Part shown: one piece after another, positions 8,694 to 18,159 of the stretch
Layout: each line of letters begins with the position of its first letter
Numbering within the stretch: the stretch's first letter is position 1
NCBI RefSeq assembly: GCF_002982075.1
Contig: NZ_PUEJ01000009.1
Span: forward strand, 62,001-126,000
Direction: 5' to 3'
Source: Labrys okinawensis
Lineage (GTDB): Bacteria; Pseudomonadota; Alphaproteobacteria; Rhizobiales; Labraceae
Length of the DNA: 64,000 bases
Notes under the pieces: generated by a model
The model's input: the letters and a program-made list of their open reading frames with translations, nothing else
Told to the model about the DNA's origin: nothing
Databases searched by the model: none
Made by a program: the position numbers and the translations under genes

Positions 8694-9392
8694 ATGGGTA
8701 GTTTTGATATCATCACGCTGGTGTTTCTGGGGCTCGCGGTGTTCGTGATCTTCAAGCTGCGTTCCGTGCTTGGGGAGCGCACCGGTGCCGAGCCTCCGAC
8801 ATTCGAAGGGGTGCGACGCGATGCCCAGCCTGCGTCCCGCGACGACAGGGGCGCCAACCCCCCGCAGCGCGATGCCGAATCCCCCATCGAGGCGCAGATG
8901 CCGACATCCGCCTTCCGCTGGGAAGGTTTTGCCGAGAAGGACACGCCCCTGGCGGCCGGGTTCGATGCGATTGCCGCCGTCGATCCGAGCTTCCACCCCC
9001 AGAGCTTCATCCCGGGGGCCAAGGCGGCCTATGAGATGATCGTCACCGCCTTCAACAATGGTGACCGCAAGACACTGAAGAATCTGTTGTCGCGCGAGAA
9101 TTTCGACGCGTTCTCCCAGGACATCACCGAGCGGGAGGCACGCGGCGAGACCGTGCAGGCCAATTTCGTCTCGATCGACAAGGCCGATATCGTGGCTGCC
9201 GACGTCAAGGGCCGCGTCGCCGAGCTGACCGTCAGCTTCGTCTCGCAGATGATCAGCGCCACCAAGGACAGGAACGGCGCGGTCGTCGACGGCAGCCTCG
9301 ATCAGGTGGCTGTTGTCACCGACACCTGGACATTTGCGCGCGATACCAGCACCAAGGATCCCAATTGGCGCCTCGTGGCGACCGGCGGCTGA
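8694..9392 (+). CDS. Tim44-like domain protein (TimA)
   Basis: A 232-residue protein with one N-terminal membrane anchor (about residues 5-22, FDIITLVFLGLAVFVIFKL), a variable linker, and a C-terminal Tim44/TIM44-like domain (about 90-230, with FIPGAKAAYEMIVTAFNNGD). Mitochondrial Tim44 tethers Hsp70 to the import channel; bacterial relatives are membrane-bound proteins of uncertain function. The start at 8694 gives the usual short N-terminus and has AAGG upstream; ATG 8679 and GTG 8673 are possible alternatives. It is followed closely by mltA. Confidence 0.85.
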   Translation: MGSFDIITLVFLGLAVFVIFKLRSVLGERTGAEPPTFEGVRRDAQPASRDDRGANPPQRDAESPIEAQMPTSAFRWEGFAEKDTPLAAGFDAIAAVDPSFHPQSFIPGAKAAYEMIVTAFNNGDRKTLKNLLSRENFDAFSQDITEREARGETVQANFVSIDKADIVAADVKGRVAELTVSFVSQMISATKDRNGAVVDGSLDQVAVVTDTWTFARDTSTKDPNWRLVATGG

Positions 9393-9432
9393 GCGCGGTC
9401 GGAAGAGGCGGGCGGGCCACGGTATCGATGTC

Positions 9433-10668
9433 ATGGGGATCTTGCGCCGAGTCGGGCCTTTTGCCGCTTTCTTCGTCGCGGCCAGCATAGCCTGGGCCGG
9501 CGAGCGTCCTTCGCCGCCTCCGCTTCCGGCGGGAGCGACGGCCACGTTGGTTCCCTTCGGCAAGCTTGCGGGATGGAAGCGGGACGACCACGCCAAGGCT
9601 TGGCAGGTCTGGCTCGCTTCGTGCCGCTCCCAGGCGGAGAACAATCCCGCTCTCGATGCCGGCGTACCGGTTCCCAAGGATCTGGCGAGCCTGTGCCGCG
9701 AGGCCCTGAAACGCGGCGCGCTGGCGGCTCCGGCGGCCCGCGCTTTCTTCCAGGCCCATTTCAATGCCTGGCGCATCACCACGCAGAAGGGCAGCGGCCC
9801 CACGGGCGGAAAGGCCTTCTACACCGGCTATTACGAGCCGGAGATCCGCGGATCGCTGGTGCGGGAGGGCGAGTATCAGACCCCGCTCTATGACCGGCCG
9901 GCCGATCTGGTCAGTTTCGAGCCCAATGCCGTTCCTCCCGGCTTCGAAGGCTACAGCGCAGCCCGGCGCAAGCTCGACGGCAGCCTTGAGGTCTATCCCG
10001 ACCGCAAGGCGATCGAGCAGGGAGCCCTGGACGGGCAGGGGCTCGAGATCGCCTATGTCGCCGATCCCGTCGACCGCTTCTTCATGCAGGTGCAAGGCTC
10101 GGGGCGGCTGAGGCTGCCGACCGGCAGCGTGGTGCGCTTTGCCTATGCGGGCAAGAACGGCCAACCCTATTCCGCCATCGGCAAGGCGGTGGCGGACAGG
10201 CTCAACATACCGCCCCGTGCCGTCACCATGGCGGGCCTCAGGGATTTCCTGGCGCGCGACCCGAAGCAGGCGCGCGAGGTGATGTGGGTCAACAAATCCT
10301 TCGTCTTCTTCAAGGTGGCGCCTTTCCTCGGCGCCGATGCCGGCCCGATCGGGGGCGAGGGCCTGCCGGTCACGCCGCTGCGCTCCATCGCCATTGATCG
10401 CAAGATCTGGCCCTATGGCCTGCCTGTCTTCGTCGAGACCGCGATTCCCGATGTCGGCGGCGGGGTGAAGCCCGAACCCATCCGCAAGCTGATGATCGCC
10501 CAGGACACGGGATCGGCCATCATCGGCCCGGCGCGGGCCGATATCTTCTTCGGATCGGGCGCCAAGGCGGGGGCGGTTGCCGGCGCGGTCCGCCACGGCG
10601 GCGGCTTCTACGTGTTATGGCCCAAGCCGCAGCCTGATACGAATGTCGCCTCCGAGGGGCGCCCATGA
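9433..10668 (+). CDS. mltA: Membrane-bound lytic murein transglycosylase A
   Basis: A 411-residue enzyme that cleaves peptidoglycan glycan strands to 1,6-anhydro products. An N-terminal signal sequence (residues 1-22) directs export; I see no clear lipobox cysteine. The MltA domain includes FYTGYYEPEIRGS and MQVQGSGRLRLPTG, and the C-terminal 3D domain contains AQDTGSAIIGPARADIFFG, whose Asp (about 370) corresponds to the catalytic aspartate of MltA. The stop overlaps the start of the Smr gene (ATGA), so the two are translationally coupled. Confidence 0.93.
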   Translation: MGILRRVGPFAAFFVAASIAWAGERPSPPPLPAGATATLVPFGKLAGWKRDDHAKAWQVWLASCRSQAENNPALDAGVPVPKDLASLCREALKRGALAAPAARAFFQAHFNAWRITTQKGSGPTGGKAFYTGYYEPEIRGSLVREGEYQTPLYDRPADLVSFEPNAVPPGFEGYSAARRKLDGSLEVYPDRKAIEQGALDGQGLEIAYVADPVDRFFMQVQGSGRLRLPTGSVVRFAYAGKNGQPYSAIGKAVADRLNIPPRAVTMAGLRDFLARDPKQAREVMWVNKSFVFFKVAPFLGADAGPIGGEGLPVTPLRSIAIDRKIWPYGLPVFVETAIPDVGGGVKPEPIRKLMIAQDTGSAIIGPARADIFFGSGAKAGAVAGAVRHGGGFYVLWPKPQPDTNVASEGRP

Positions 10669-11264
10669 CCCGCCGCAAGGGATTGAGCGCCGAGGACAGC
10701 GAGCTCTGGGCCTTCGTCACCCGGGAGATCACCCCGTTGAAACGCCGGCGCCGCAAGCCCGCCGTGGCCAAGGCCGCGACGAAGGCGGCGGAAACGCTGC
10801 CCGAGCCGGCGGCGGCGCCCGCCAAGCCACCGGTGAAGCCGAAATCCGCGGCCGGCCGTCCCGCCAAGCCGCCAGCCGCGCCGCCAATGCCGCCGATAGC
10901 GCCCATCGACAAACGCGAGCGGCGCCAGGTCGTGCGCGGCACGCGCGCCATCGACGCCAGGATCGATCTGCACGGCATGCGCCAGGCCGAGGCCCACGGG
11001 GCCTTGCGCGGCTTCCTCGCCATTGCCCAGATGCGCGGCTATTCGATGGTGCTGGTCATCACCGGCAAGGGCGGCGGCGGTGGCGGCGATATGGCGTTTT
11101 CGGGCGATGAGCGCGGAGTGCTGCGCCGCGTGGTGCCGCAATGGCTGCGCATGCCCGATCTCAGGCCGCTGATTCTCGGCTTCGAGGAGGCGCATCATGG
11201 GCATGGAGGCAGCGGCGCCCTCTATGTCCGGCTCCGCCGTATCCGGAGAATCGGCGAACGATGA
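10665..11264 (+). CDS. Smr/MutS2 domain protein
   Basis: A 199-residue protein. The first 90 residues are a low-complexity Ala/Pro/Lys-rich region; the C-terminal Smr domain has IDLHGMRQAEA (DLHG at 101-104) and VITGKGG (132-137), the conserved motifs of this DNA/RNA-nicking fold. Small stand-alone Smr proteins of this type are widespread in Alphaproteobacteria and their role is poorly defined. It overlaps mltA upstream and the XRE gene downstream, both by ATGA, so the three form a tight operon. Confidence 0.9.
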   Translation: MTRRKGLSAEDSELWAFVTREITPLKRRRRKPAVAKAATKAAETLPEPAAAPAKPPVKPKSAAGRPAKPPAAPPMPPIAPIDKRERRQVVRGTRAIDARIDLHGMRQAEAHGALRGFLAIAQMRGYSMVLVITGKGGGGGGDMAFSGDERGVLRRVVPQWLRMPDLRPLILGFEEAHHGHGGSGALYVRLRRIRRIGER

Positions 11265-11623
11265 CCCCTTTCGGCGCCCGATTGCGTGCCTTGCGCGCGG
11301 CCCGCGGCCAGAGCCTCAAGGAGATGGCGGCGGCGCTCGGCGTTTCGGCTGCCTATCTGTCGGCTCTGGAGCATGGTAAGCGCGGACAGCCGACCTGGAT
11401 CCTGCTGCAGCGGATCATCAGCCATTTCAACATCATCTGGGATGAGGCCGAGGATCTGCAGCGCCTGGCCGCGTTGTCCGATCCTCGCGTCGTGGTCGAC
11501 ACCGCCGGCCTGTCGCCCCAGGCCACCGAACTCGCCAACCGGCTGGCCCAGGACATCGCAAAACTGCCCGAGGCGGAGGTCGAGGCGATGCTGTCGCGGT
11601 TGAAGGCGATCGATGGCGCATGA
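11261..11623 (+). CDS. XRE-family (Cro/CI-like) transcriptional regulator
   Basis: A 120-residue protein with an N-terminal HTH_3 domain (about residues 5-60: LRALRAARGQSLKEMAAAL then VSAAYLSALEHGKRG). The C-terminal half is helical with no known domain. Start ATG 11261 overlaps the Smr stop. It is the last gene of the tim44-mltA-smr unit, a position conserved in related genomes. Target genes are unknown. Confidence 0.88.
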   Translation: MTPFGARLRALRAARGQSLKEMAAALGVSAAYLSALEHGKRGQPTWILLQRIISHFNIIWDEAEDLQRLAALSDPRVVVDTAGLSPQATELANRLAQDIAKLPEAEVEAMLSRLKAIDGA

Positions 11624-11726
11624 AGGCTGGATATCCAAGCGTGCCAAATCACACGCCGTGCCTCTTCACAATTCGGTCTTCCTGCGCGCATAAGGCAAGC
11701 CGTGCGAGTGGTTCGGGAGTTGGTGT

Positions 11727-14384
11727 GTGACGGCGAAGAGGGACGAGAACAAGCCGGCCGCGAGATTGCTCGTCCTGCCGCCCGGGAACGAGAGGCTCTC
11801 CACCGTGCGGCGCCTGCTGCGGCGCGTGCCCTGGCGCTATGTCGGGCCGATCCTGTCGATCGGGCTTTTCGTCGGCGCGCTCATCGTGCTGGCCTCGATC
11901 CTGCGCGGCGTCGAGCCCGAAAAGGTGGTGGCCGCCTTCACCGCCACGCCGACATGGGCAATCGCCCTTTCGATCCTGTTCACCGCGCTCTCCTATCTCG
12001 CCCTGACTGGCTATGACGGACTGGCACTCCGCCAGATCGGCGCCAAGGACATTCCCTATTCCACCGCCGCCATCGGCTCCTTCACCTCCTATGCGATCAG
12101 CTACACGCTCGGCGTACCGCTGCTGACGGCCGGCGCCGTGCGCTACCGGGTCTATGGCGGTGCCGGCCTCTCCGCCCCCCAGATCGCCGCCCTGACGCTG
12201 GTATGCACGCTCACCTTCTGGCTCGGCATGGGCGCGGTGCTGGCGCTCGGCCTGGTGCTGGTGCCGGGATCGGTGGCGGGCGTCGACCATTTGCCGGTGT
12301 CCCTCAACATGTCGATCGGCGTCGCCATCATCGCGGTGATCCTGGGGTATGTCGGCTATGTCTCGACCGGCCGGCGCGTGGTCGCGGTCGAGGGCTGGTC
12401 GATGCCGCTGCCGGGCGGGAAAGTCACCGTCGCGCAGATCGTGCTCGGCGTGTTCGATGTCTGCGCCGGCGCCGGCGCGCTCTACATCCTGCTGCCGGAC
12501 CAGGCGGCGAACGTACCCTTCTTCACCTTCATGGTGATCTATGTGCTGGCCGCTTTCCTCGGCGTGCTCAGCCATGCGCCGGGCGGCATCGGCGTATTCG
12601 AGACCACGATGCTGATCGCGCTGCCGACGATCGCCAAGGACGATCTCCTCGGCCGCATCATCCTTTATCGCGTCATCTATTATTTCGTGCCCTTCGCCCT
12701 CGCCCTGGCCATCCTGGGAGCCTATGAACTGGCGCGCCGGCGCCATGTCGTCGGCAAAATGGTCGACCAGGTCGCCGGCATCATGAAGCCGCTCGCCCCG
12801 ATCCTGGTGGCGGGCGCCATGTTCCTGGCGGGCGGCGCCCTGCTGATCACCGGAGCCGTACCCGCCACCGAAGCTCGCCGCATCCTGCTTACCAATCTGG
12901 TGCCGCTGCCGGTGGTTGAGATCGCCCATATCGTCGTGTCGCTGTCGGGCGTCGCGCTGCTGTTCCTGGCGCGCGGCCTGATCCGGCGCATGGAGGCGGC
13001 CTGGCGGGCGGCGATGATCGTCCTGGTGGTCGCCACCGTCGCCACCTTGCTGCGCAGCGCCGATTGGCGCTTCATGCTGACGCTGTGCTGCGCCCTCATG
13101 GTGCTCGCCCTCAGCCGTCCGGCCTTTCCCCGCGGTGCCTGGCTATTCGGCATCGACTATTCGCCGCTCCTGCTCGGCGCCATCGCGGCCATGCTGGCGG
13201 TGACGGTGTGGATCGGTTTCTTCGCCTTCCGTTTCGTCCATTATTCGCCGGAGCTGTGGCACACTTTCGGCTATGGCGACGAGATGTCGCGCTTCCTGCG
13301 CTCGACCAGCCTGGCGGTGGCAGCCGCCATCGTCATCGGTATCCTCAGTGCCTATTGGAAGGGCGGCATCGGCCTGGTGCCGGCCGCTTCGATCGATATT
13401 TCCGGCCTGGTCGCGCGGGTGCCTTCGGCGGAGGCCCGCCTTGCATTGCTGCCCGGGCAGATGCTGCTCGCCAACGATCAGGGCAACGCCGCCATGGTGG
13501 TCGCCCGCGCCGGGGCATCCTCGATCGCGCTCGGCGATCCGATGGGCAATCCCGCCCTGGTGCAGGACCTGCTCTGGGTCTTCGGCGAGAGGGCCGAGCA
13601 GCAAAGGCTATGGCCGGTGATCCTCTCCGCCTCGCCGCGGATGCGGGCCGACTATCTGGAGGCCGGCCTGACGCTGACGCCGATCGGCGATCATGCCAGC
13701 CTCGATCTGGCTGGCCTGCCGGACGAGCCCTATGTCGGCGCCAACGCGATTTTCTCCTGGGCCGATATCCATGCACTGAGCCTGGATCTGGTGCCGGCCG
13801 GCGCCACGGCCACCATCATGCCGACGCTGGAGGCCGTTTCCCGCTCCTGGCTTGCCGGCACCGGGCGAAGCGAAGGCCATTTCGTCGTCGGACGTTTTTC
13901 GCCCGGCTGGATCCGGACCAATGACTGCGCCATCCTGCGCCGGGCCGGCGAGATCGTGGGCTTTGCCGTGGTGATGCGCAGCGCCGACAATGAGGAATGG
14001 GCCGTGGATATCCTGCGCTATTTGCCGGAACTCGGCATCTCGGCACTGGATTTCATGCTGCTGCGCCTCATCCGCCTGGCAAAGGCCCGGGGGGCGAAGC
14101 GCTTCGATCTCGGCCTCACGCCCAATCCGGCGCAGGCCGGCGAAAACCTTGGCCCGGCCTGGCGTCGTGTCACGCCGCTGCTGTTCCGCTTCGGCGACCA
14201 TATCCCCAATTTCGACGCGCTGCGCGGCTTCAAGGCCCGCTTCAATCCCCGCTTCGAGCCGCGCTATCTTGCCTGTACGGCCGGCTTTGCCCTGCCGCAC
14301 ATCCTGCAGGATGTCACCACCCTGATCGAGAAGGGCGGCGATGGCGAGGTCCGAGCCGGCAAGGCATCGCCGGCCCGCAGCTGA
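11727..14384 (+). CDS. mprF: Bifunctional phosphatidylglycerol lysyltransferase/flippase, MprF/LpiA type
   Basis: An 885-residue inner-membrane protein. The N-terminal half has about 14 hydrophobic segments (UPF0104/flippase domain), and the C-terminal part (about 560-865) is a cytosolic DUF2156 GNAT-like domain that transfers an aminoacyl group, usually lysine, from tRNA to phosphatidylglycerol. The product reduces envelope negative charge and raises resistance to cationic peptides; in rhizobia the orthologue LpiA is induced by low pH. GTG start at 11727, with GGGAG seven bases upstream. The usual acvB partner is not downstream; the next gene is on the other strand. Substrate amino acid is inferred from the family. 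Confidence 0.9.
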   Translation: MTAKRDENKPAARLLVLPPGNERLSTVRRLLRRVPWRYVGPILSIGLFVGALIVLASILRGVEPEKVVAAFTATPTWAIALSILFTALSYLALTGYDGLALRQIGAKDIPYSTAAIGSFTSYAISYTLGVPLLTAGAVRYRVYGGAGLSAPQIAALTLVCTLTFWLGMGAVLALGLVLVPGSVAGVDHLPVSLNMSIGVAIIAVILGYVGYVSTGRRVVAVEGWSMPLPGGKVTVAQIVLGVFDVCAGAGALYILLPDQAANVPFFTFMVIYVLAAFLGVLSHAPGGIGVFETTMLIALPTIAKDDLLGRIILYRVIYYFVPFALALAILGAYELARRRHVVGKMVDQVAGIMKPLAPILVAGAMFLAGGALLITGAVPATEARRILLTNLVPLPVVEIAHIVVSLSGVALLFLARGLIRRMEAAWRAAMIVLVVATVATLLRSADWRFMLTLCCALMVLALSRPAFPRGAWLFGIDYSPLLLGAIAAMLAVTVWIGFFAFRFVHYSPELWHTFGYGDEMSRFLRSTSLAVAAAIVIGILSAYWKGGIGLVPAASIDISGLVARVPSAEARLALLPGQMLLANDQGNAAMVVARAGASSIALGDPMGNPALVQDLLWVFGERAEQQRLWPVILSASPRMRADYLEAGLTLTPIGDHASLDLAGLPDEPYVGANAIFSWADIHALSLDLVPAGATATIMPTLEAVSRSWLAGTGRSEGHFVVGRFSPGWIRTNDCAILRRAGEIVGFAVVMRSADNEEWAVDILRYLPELGISALDFMLLRLIRLAKARGAKRFDLGLTPNPAQAGENLGPAWRRVTPLLFRFGDHIPNFDALRGFKARFNPRFEPRYLACTAGFALPHILQDVTTLIEKGGDGEVRAGKASPARS

Positions 14385-14395
14385 CGCGATGCGCG

Positions 14396-15529
14396 TCAGG
14401 CCGCCTTGGCGAAGCGCTGGGCGCGGAAGGGGGCGAGCAGGGGGTGAGGGGAGCCATCGGCGATCTCGCCGGCCAGGAGCTCTCCCGCGATGAGCCCGAG
14501 CGTCGCGCCGCTGTGGCTGAAGGCGACGTGGTAGCCGGGAATGCCCTCGATGGCCCCGAAGACCGGATCGCCGTCGCCCGGAATGGGCTTGGGACCGGCG
14601 CCGTAGCCGTCGAGTTCCAGCGTCGGGTTGCCCTCCAGCACTCGGGAGGCTTCTTCCAGAAGGCCGCGAATGGTGGATTGCCGGATTTCGAAACTGCCGT
14701 CGTCGCCTACCAGGATTTCTTCCTCCGACCAGGCGGAGTCGAGCACGAGCGCGCCGCCCGGCGTGGGGCGAACCGCGACGCGCGGTGTGTTCAGCACGGC
14801 GCGTAGCCTGGTTGCGACCGGCTTGGTGCGGACGAGGAGTGCGATCGGGGTGGCGTCGGCGATGAACCGCCCTTCTCTGGCGACGAAAGCGGGAACGTCG
14901 GCGCCGGTCGCGACCAGGACCGCATCGGCCTCGAACAGGCGCCCGTCGGCGGTCGACACACCGCTGGCGCGTCCGGCCGTGAGCCTTACGCTGGCCTTGC
15001 CCGCATCGGTGACCAGGGTGCCGCCTTTTTCGATGAATTCAGCCAGCATCACCTCGATCACCGACGGCAGGTCGACCCAGCCTTCGCCCGGATTGAAGAT
15101 CGCACCCTGGGGCGTGATCGCCCGCTGATCGACGCCGGGTGTCACCTCGGCAACCTCTTCGGGGGAAAGGAGGAGGGCGTCATATCCCAGGGCCCGCTCG
15201 TGTGAGAAGACGGAGCGGATCTCGTTGGTCGCATCGTCGGCATCCCAGGTCAGGCCGCCGTCGAAACGCAGCCAGGCCGCCTCGGGATGGCGTGCCGCCA
15301 GGGTGCGGTAGCGATCGATGCCGATCATGCGCAATTGGTGATAGGCCGCCGAGCGTCGCCGTGACGAATTGAGCCAGGCCAGAGACCGCCCCGAGGCGCC
15401 GCTGGCCGGCCGGCTCTCGGTCACCAGGGTGGTGGCGATGCCGAGGCGGACGAGATGGGTGGCGGTCGAGACGCCGAAGATGCCGCCGCCGACGACGATG
15501 GCGCGGGATGTGGACGATACTGCAGTCAT
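14396..15529 (-). CDS. FAD-dependent oxidoreductase (DAO/glycine oxidase family)
   Basis: A 377-residue flavoenzyme with the N-terminal dinucleotide-binding motif IVVGGGIFGVSTA (residues 11-23) and a DAO-type fold ending in a second FAD-contact segment (FSHSGATLGLIAGEL). Family members oxidise amino acids, N-methylated amino acids or related amines to imines. It is the third gene of a unit with an amino-acid-type ABC transporter (49 bases after the permease-ATPase), so it most likely oxidises the imported compound. Substrate unknown. Confidence 0.88.
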   Translation of the reverse strand: MTAVSSTSRAIVVGGGIFGVSTATHLVRLGIATTLVTESRPASGASGRSLAWLNSSRRRSAAYHQLRMIGIDRYRTLAARHPEAAWLRFDGGLTWDADDATNEIRSVFSHERALGYDALLLSPEEVAEVTPGVDQRAITPQGAIFNPGEGWVDLPSVIEVMLAEFIEKGGTLVTDAGKASVRLTAGRASGVSTADGRLFEADAVLVATGADVPAFVAREGRFIADATPIALLVRTKPVATRLRAVLNTPRVAVRPTPGGALVLDSAWSEEEILVGDDGSFEIRQSTIRGLLEEASRVLEGNPTLELDGYGAGPKPIPGDGDPVFGAIEGIPGYHVAFSHSGATLGLIAGELLAGEIADGSPHPLLAPFRAQRFAKAA

Positions 15530-15577
15530 GGCTCGGGCTTTCAGGGCAGGAATGGATTGGGGCGAGGGCCGTGGCCG

Positions 15578-17113
15578 TCACAGCATTTCCGACAGGAAGC
15601 GCTGCAGGCGGGGGCTTTGGGGATTGTCGAAGATGGCATCCGGGGAACCGGCCTCGACGACCCGCCCCTCGTCCATGAACACCACCTGGTCGGCGACCCG
15701 GCGGGCGAAATTCATCTCATGCGTGACCACGACCATGGTCATGCCGCTCTTGCCGAGCCGCGCCATGAGATTGAGTACGCCTTTCACCAGCTCCGGGTCG
15801 AGGGCACTGGTGACTTCGTCGAACAGCATCAGTTCAGGCTTGAGGGCCAGCGCCCTGGCGATCGCCACGCGCTGCTGCTGTCCGCCCGACAGGTCGATCG
15901 GCCGATGGTTCATCCGGGTTGCCAGGCCCACTTCGGCGAGGCGTTCCTCGGCGATACGGCGGGATTCGGCCGTCGACAGCCCCTGAACCTCGCGCAGGGC
16001 GAGTTCGACATTGCCGATCGCCGTATGGTCGGGAAACAGATTGAACTGCTGGAATACCATGCCGACACGGCGACGGAGCAGGTCCGGCTTCATGCCCAGC
16101 ACGCTCTGCCCGTCCAGGCGAATATCGCCCGAGACGGGCTCGGCCAGGCGGTTGAGGCAGCGCAGCAACGTCGACTTGCCGGACCCCGAGGGACCGATCA
16201 CGCAGGTGATCGTGCCGGCTTCGGCCTGCAGGCTCACTCCTCTCAGGACCTTGAAATCGCCATAGGCCATGTCGAGGCCGACGATATCGAGGCGAGCGCC
16301 CCGGATCGCCATCGGCAGACCGGCTTCCTTCCCCTCGTCCGAAGGGTTGCCGGCGGCCGTCTCGTCAAGCTCGCGCACCTCCTCCAGACCGCTGGTGACC
16401 GTGCTGACCCTGCGACCGGTGCGCAGGCGCCCGTCGATCGCGTTGACGACATGCGTCAGCGGCACGGTGATGACGAGGTAGAAGATGCCGGCCAGCATCA
16501 GGGGCGAGAGATTGCCCGACACCACCGCCTGGTCTTGGCCCACGCGGAACAGTTCCCGCTCGGATGCCAGCAATCCGAGAAAGTAGACCAGGCTCGAATC
16601 CTTGATGTTGCCGATGAACTGGTTGACCAGAGCCGGCAGCACGCGGCGTACGCCCTGGGGAATCACGATGAGGCGCATGCCTTTGGGATAGGTCATGCCG
16701 AGGGCGCGGCAGGCTTCGAGCTGGCCGCGCTCAACGCTTTGGATGCCCGCCCGGAAGATTTCACCGATATAGGCGCCGGCGATCAGGCTCAGCGCCAGGA
16801 TGCCGAGCGGATAGGGCGAGGGACCGAAGATCTGACGGCCTATGCCGGCAAAGCCCTGGCCGATCAGCAGGATGGTGACGATGGCCGGCAGGCCGCGGAA
16901 GACATCGGTGTAGATGCGGGCGGGCAGGCGGATCCAGGCAGCGCGGGAGATGCCCATCACGGCCAGCACCATGCCGATCACGATGCCCAGCAATGTCGAG
17001 GCGACGGCCAGGATCAGGGTGTTCTTCAAGCCCACCATCAGCATGTTGGGCAGTACTTCCGCCATGGAGTCCCAATCGAAGAAACTCCGCTGGAGGATAT
17101 CGAACCAGCTCAT
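15578..17113 (-). CDS. Amino-acid ABC transporter, fused permease and ATPase
   Basis: A 511-residue fusion of two subunits that are usually separate. Residues 1-230 are a HisM/GlnP-type permease with the EAA loop at about 130-153 (GQLEACRALGMTYPKGMRLI). After a charged linker (about 231-270) residues 271-511 form a GlnQ-type ATPase: Walker A GPSGSGKST at 307-315, LSGGQ at 408-412, Walker B LMLFDEV at 428-434, the DEVTSALD form typical of polar amino acid systems. There is no frameshift or internal stop, so the fusion looks genuine. The single polypeptide would act as a dimer with the binding protein encoded just upstream. Confidence 0.93.
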   Translation of the reverse strand: MSWFDILQRSFFDWDSMAEVLPNMLMVGLKNTLILAVASTLLGIVIGMVLAVMGISRAAWIRLPARIYTDVFRGLPAIVTILLIGQGFAGIGRQIFGPSPYPLGILALSLIAGAYIGEIFRAGIQSVERGQLEACRALGMTYPKGMRLIVIPQGVRRVLPALVNQFIGNIKDSSLVYFLGLLASERELFRVGQDQAVVSGNLSPLMLAGIFYLVITVPLTHVVNAIDGRLRTGRRVSTVTSGLEEVRELDETAAGNPSDEGKEAGLPMAIRGARLDIVGLDMAYGDFKVLRGVSLQAEAGTITCVIGPSGSGKSTLLRCLNRLAEPVSGDIRLDGQSVLGMKPDLLRRRVGMVFQQFNLFPDHTAIGNVELALREVQGLSTAESRRIAEERLAEVGLATRMNHRPIDLSGGQQQRVAIARALALKPELMLFDEVTSALDPELVKGVLNLMARLGKSGMTMVVVTHEMNFARRVADQVVFMDEGRVVEAGSPDAIFDNPQSPRLQRFLSEML

Positions 17114-17230
17114 TGGATGGTCTTTCGTGGCAAACTGAAGCCTTTTGCGATCGAGGCGAGCGCAGGCTCGACGCGGCCTCTCCCCGACGGGGACGACCGC
17201 GCCACATGCCGCGTCTCACTCGAGCAGACG

Positions 17231-18049
17231 TTACTTGGGCAGATATTGCTCGGGCATCGGCGATCCCGGGAACCATTTGGCGTAGAGCGTTTTCCAGGTG
17301 CCATCCTGCATGGCCTCATGCAGTGCCTTGTTGAGGGCCTGGCGAAGGGCGTCGTTTCCCTTCTTGACGACGAAACCGGCCGGAGCATCGAAGGAGGGGA
17401 TGTTGATCGCCAGCTTCAGGTCCTTGAAGCGCTCTCCATATTGCTTGGCCGCTTCGTAATCGAGGAAATGGGCATCGACCGTGCCGCTGTTGAGGGCGGA
17501 GATGGCCGAGTTGTTGTCCGGAAAGTTGACGATGTCCGATTTGGTGAAGTGGGTCTTCGCGTAGGTTTCCTGCAGCGTGCCCTGCACGGCGCCCACGCGC
17601 TTGCCGGCGAGATCGTCGGCGCTCTTGATTCCCGCCTGCGAGGTCAGCACCGTCAGGTAGCCGGCCAGGTAGCCATCGGAAAAGTCGACGGTTTTCTTGC
17701 GCGCCTCGGTGGTGCCGATCGCTGCGACGGCCACGTCGAAGCGGCCATTGGCGACCGAGGGCAGGAGGGCCGAGAAATCCTGCCCGGTGAATGTCACATG
17801 GTCCTTGTCGAAGCCCAGCCTGCGCGCGACGTCACGGAACAGTTCGATGTCGAAGCCGCTGAATTCGCCATTGGCATCCGTGAAGGTATAGGGCTTGGCA
17901 TCCCCCATGCTGCCGACGCTGATCATACCGGCATCGATGAGATTGTAGGGATTGCTGCTTGCCGCGGCGGGTCCGCTGCCGCCCGCCAGCCATGCCAGCG
18001 CGCCGAGCGCGGTGGCGGCCATCACGTCACGCCGATTGGGATTCTTCAT
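17231..18049 (-). CDS. Amino-acid ABC transporter substrate-binding protein
   Basis: A 272-residue family 3 solute-binding protein (SBP_bac_3). The N-terminal signal sequence starts MKNPNRRDVMAATALGAL, with an RR that may indicate Tat export. Mature features include YTFTDANGEFSGFDIELFRD (about residues 55-74) and VGAVQGTLQETYA, typical of polar amino acid or opine binding proteins. It is the first gene of the minus-strand unit, followed by the fused permease-ATPase and the FAD oxidoreductase, and lies downstream of twin LacI-type operators. Confidence 0.93.
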   Translation of the reverse strand: MKNPNRRDVMAATALGALAWLAGGSGPAAASSNPYNLIDAGMISVGSMGDAKPYTFTDANGEFSGFDIELFRDVARRLGFDKDHVTFTGQDFSALLPSVANGRFDVAVAAIGTTEARKKTVDFSDGYLAGYLTVLTSQAGIKSADDLAGKRVGAVQGTLQETYAKTHFTKSDIVNFPDNNSAISALNSGTVDAHFLDYEAAKQYGERFKDLKLAINIPSFDAPAGFVVKKGNDALRQALNKALHEAMQDGTWKTLYAKWFPGSPMPEQYLPK

Positions 18050-18072
18050 TTCTTTCCCCTGGATTTTTTATT

Positions 18073-18105
18073 GAGACCGGTCTCTTAGCACTGGAGACCG
18101 GTCTC
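18073..18105. promoter_or_regulatory. Two identical LacI-type operators
   Basis: GAGACCGGTCTC occurs twice, at 18073-18084 and 18094-18105, each a perfect 12-base palindrome with a central CpG. Their centres are 21 bases apart, two helical turns, so two dimers would sit on the same face of the DNA. They lie between the start of the binding-protein gene (18049, minus) and the LacI gene (18160, plus), 24-56 bases upstream of each. Almost certainly the binding sites of the adjacent LacI regulator. Confidence 0.88.
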
Positions 18106-18159
18106 TTCAAATCAAAACTTCGCATTGACGCGGCTCCGGCAAAAGCGATAGTGGCGGGC

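Noticed and set aside
15455..18088. An 877-codon plus-strand open frame opposite the ABC importer genes.
   Set aside because: Composition is typical of antisense frames, and the minus strand encodes intact transporter subunits throughout.
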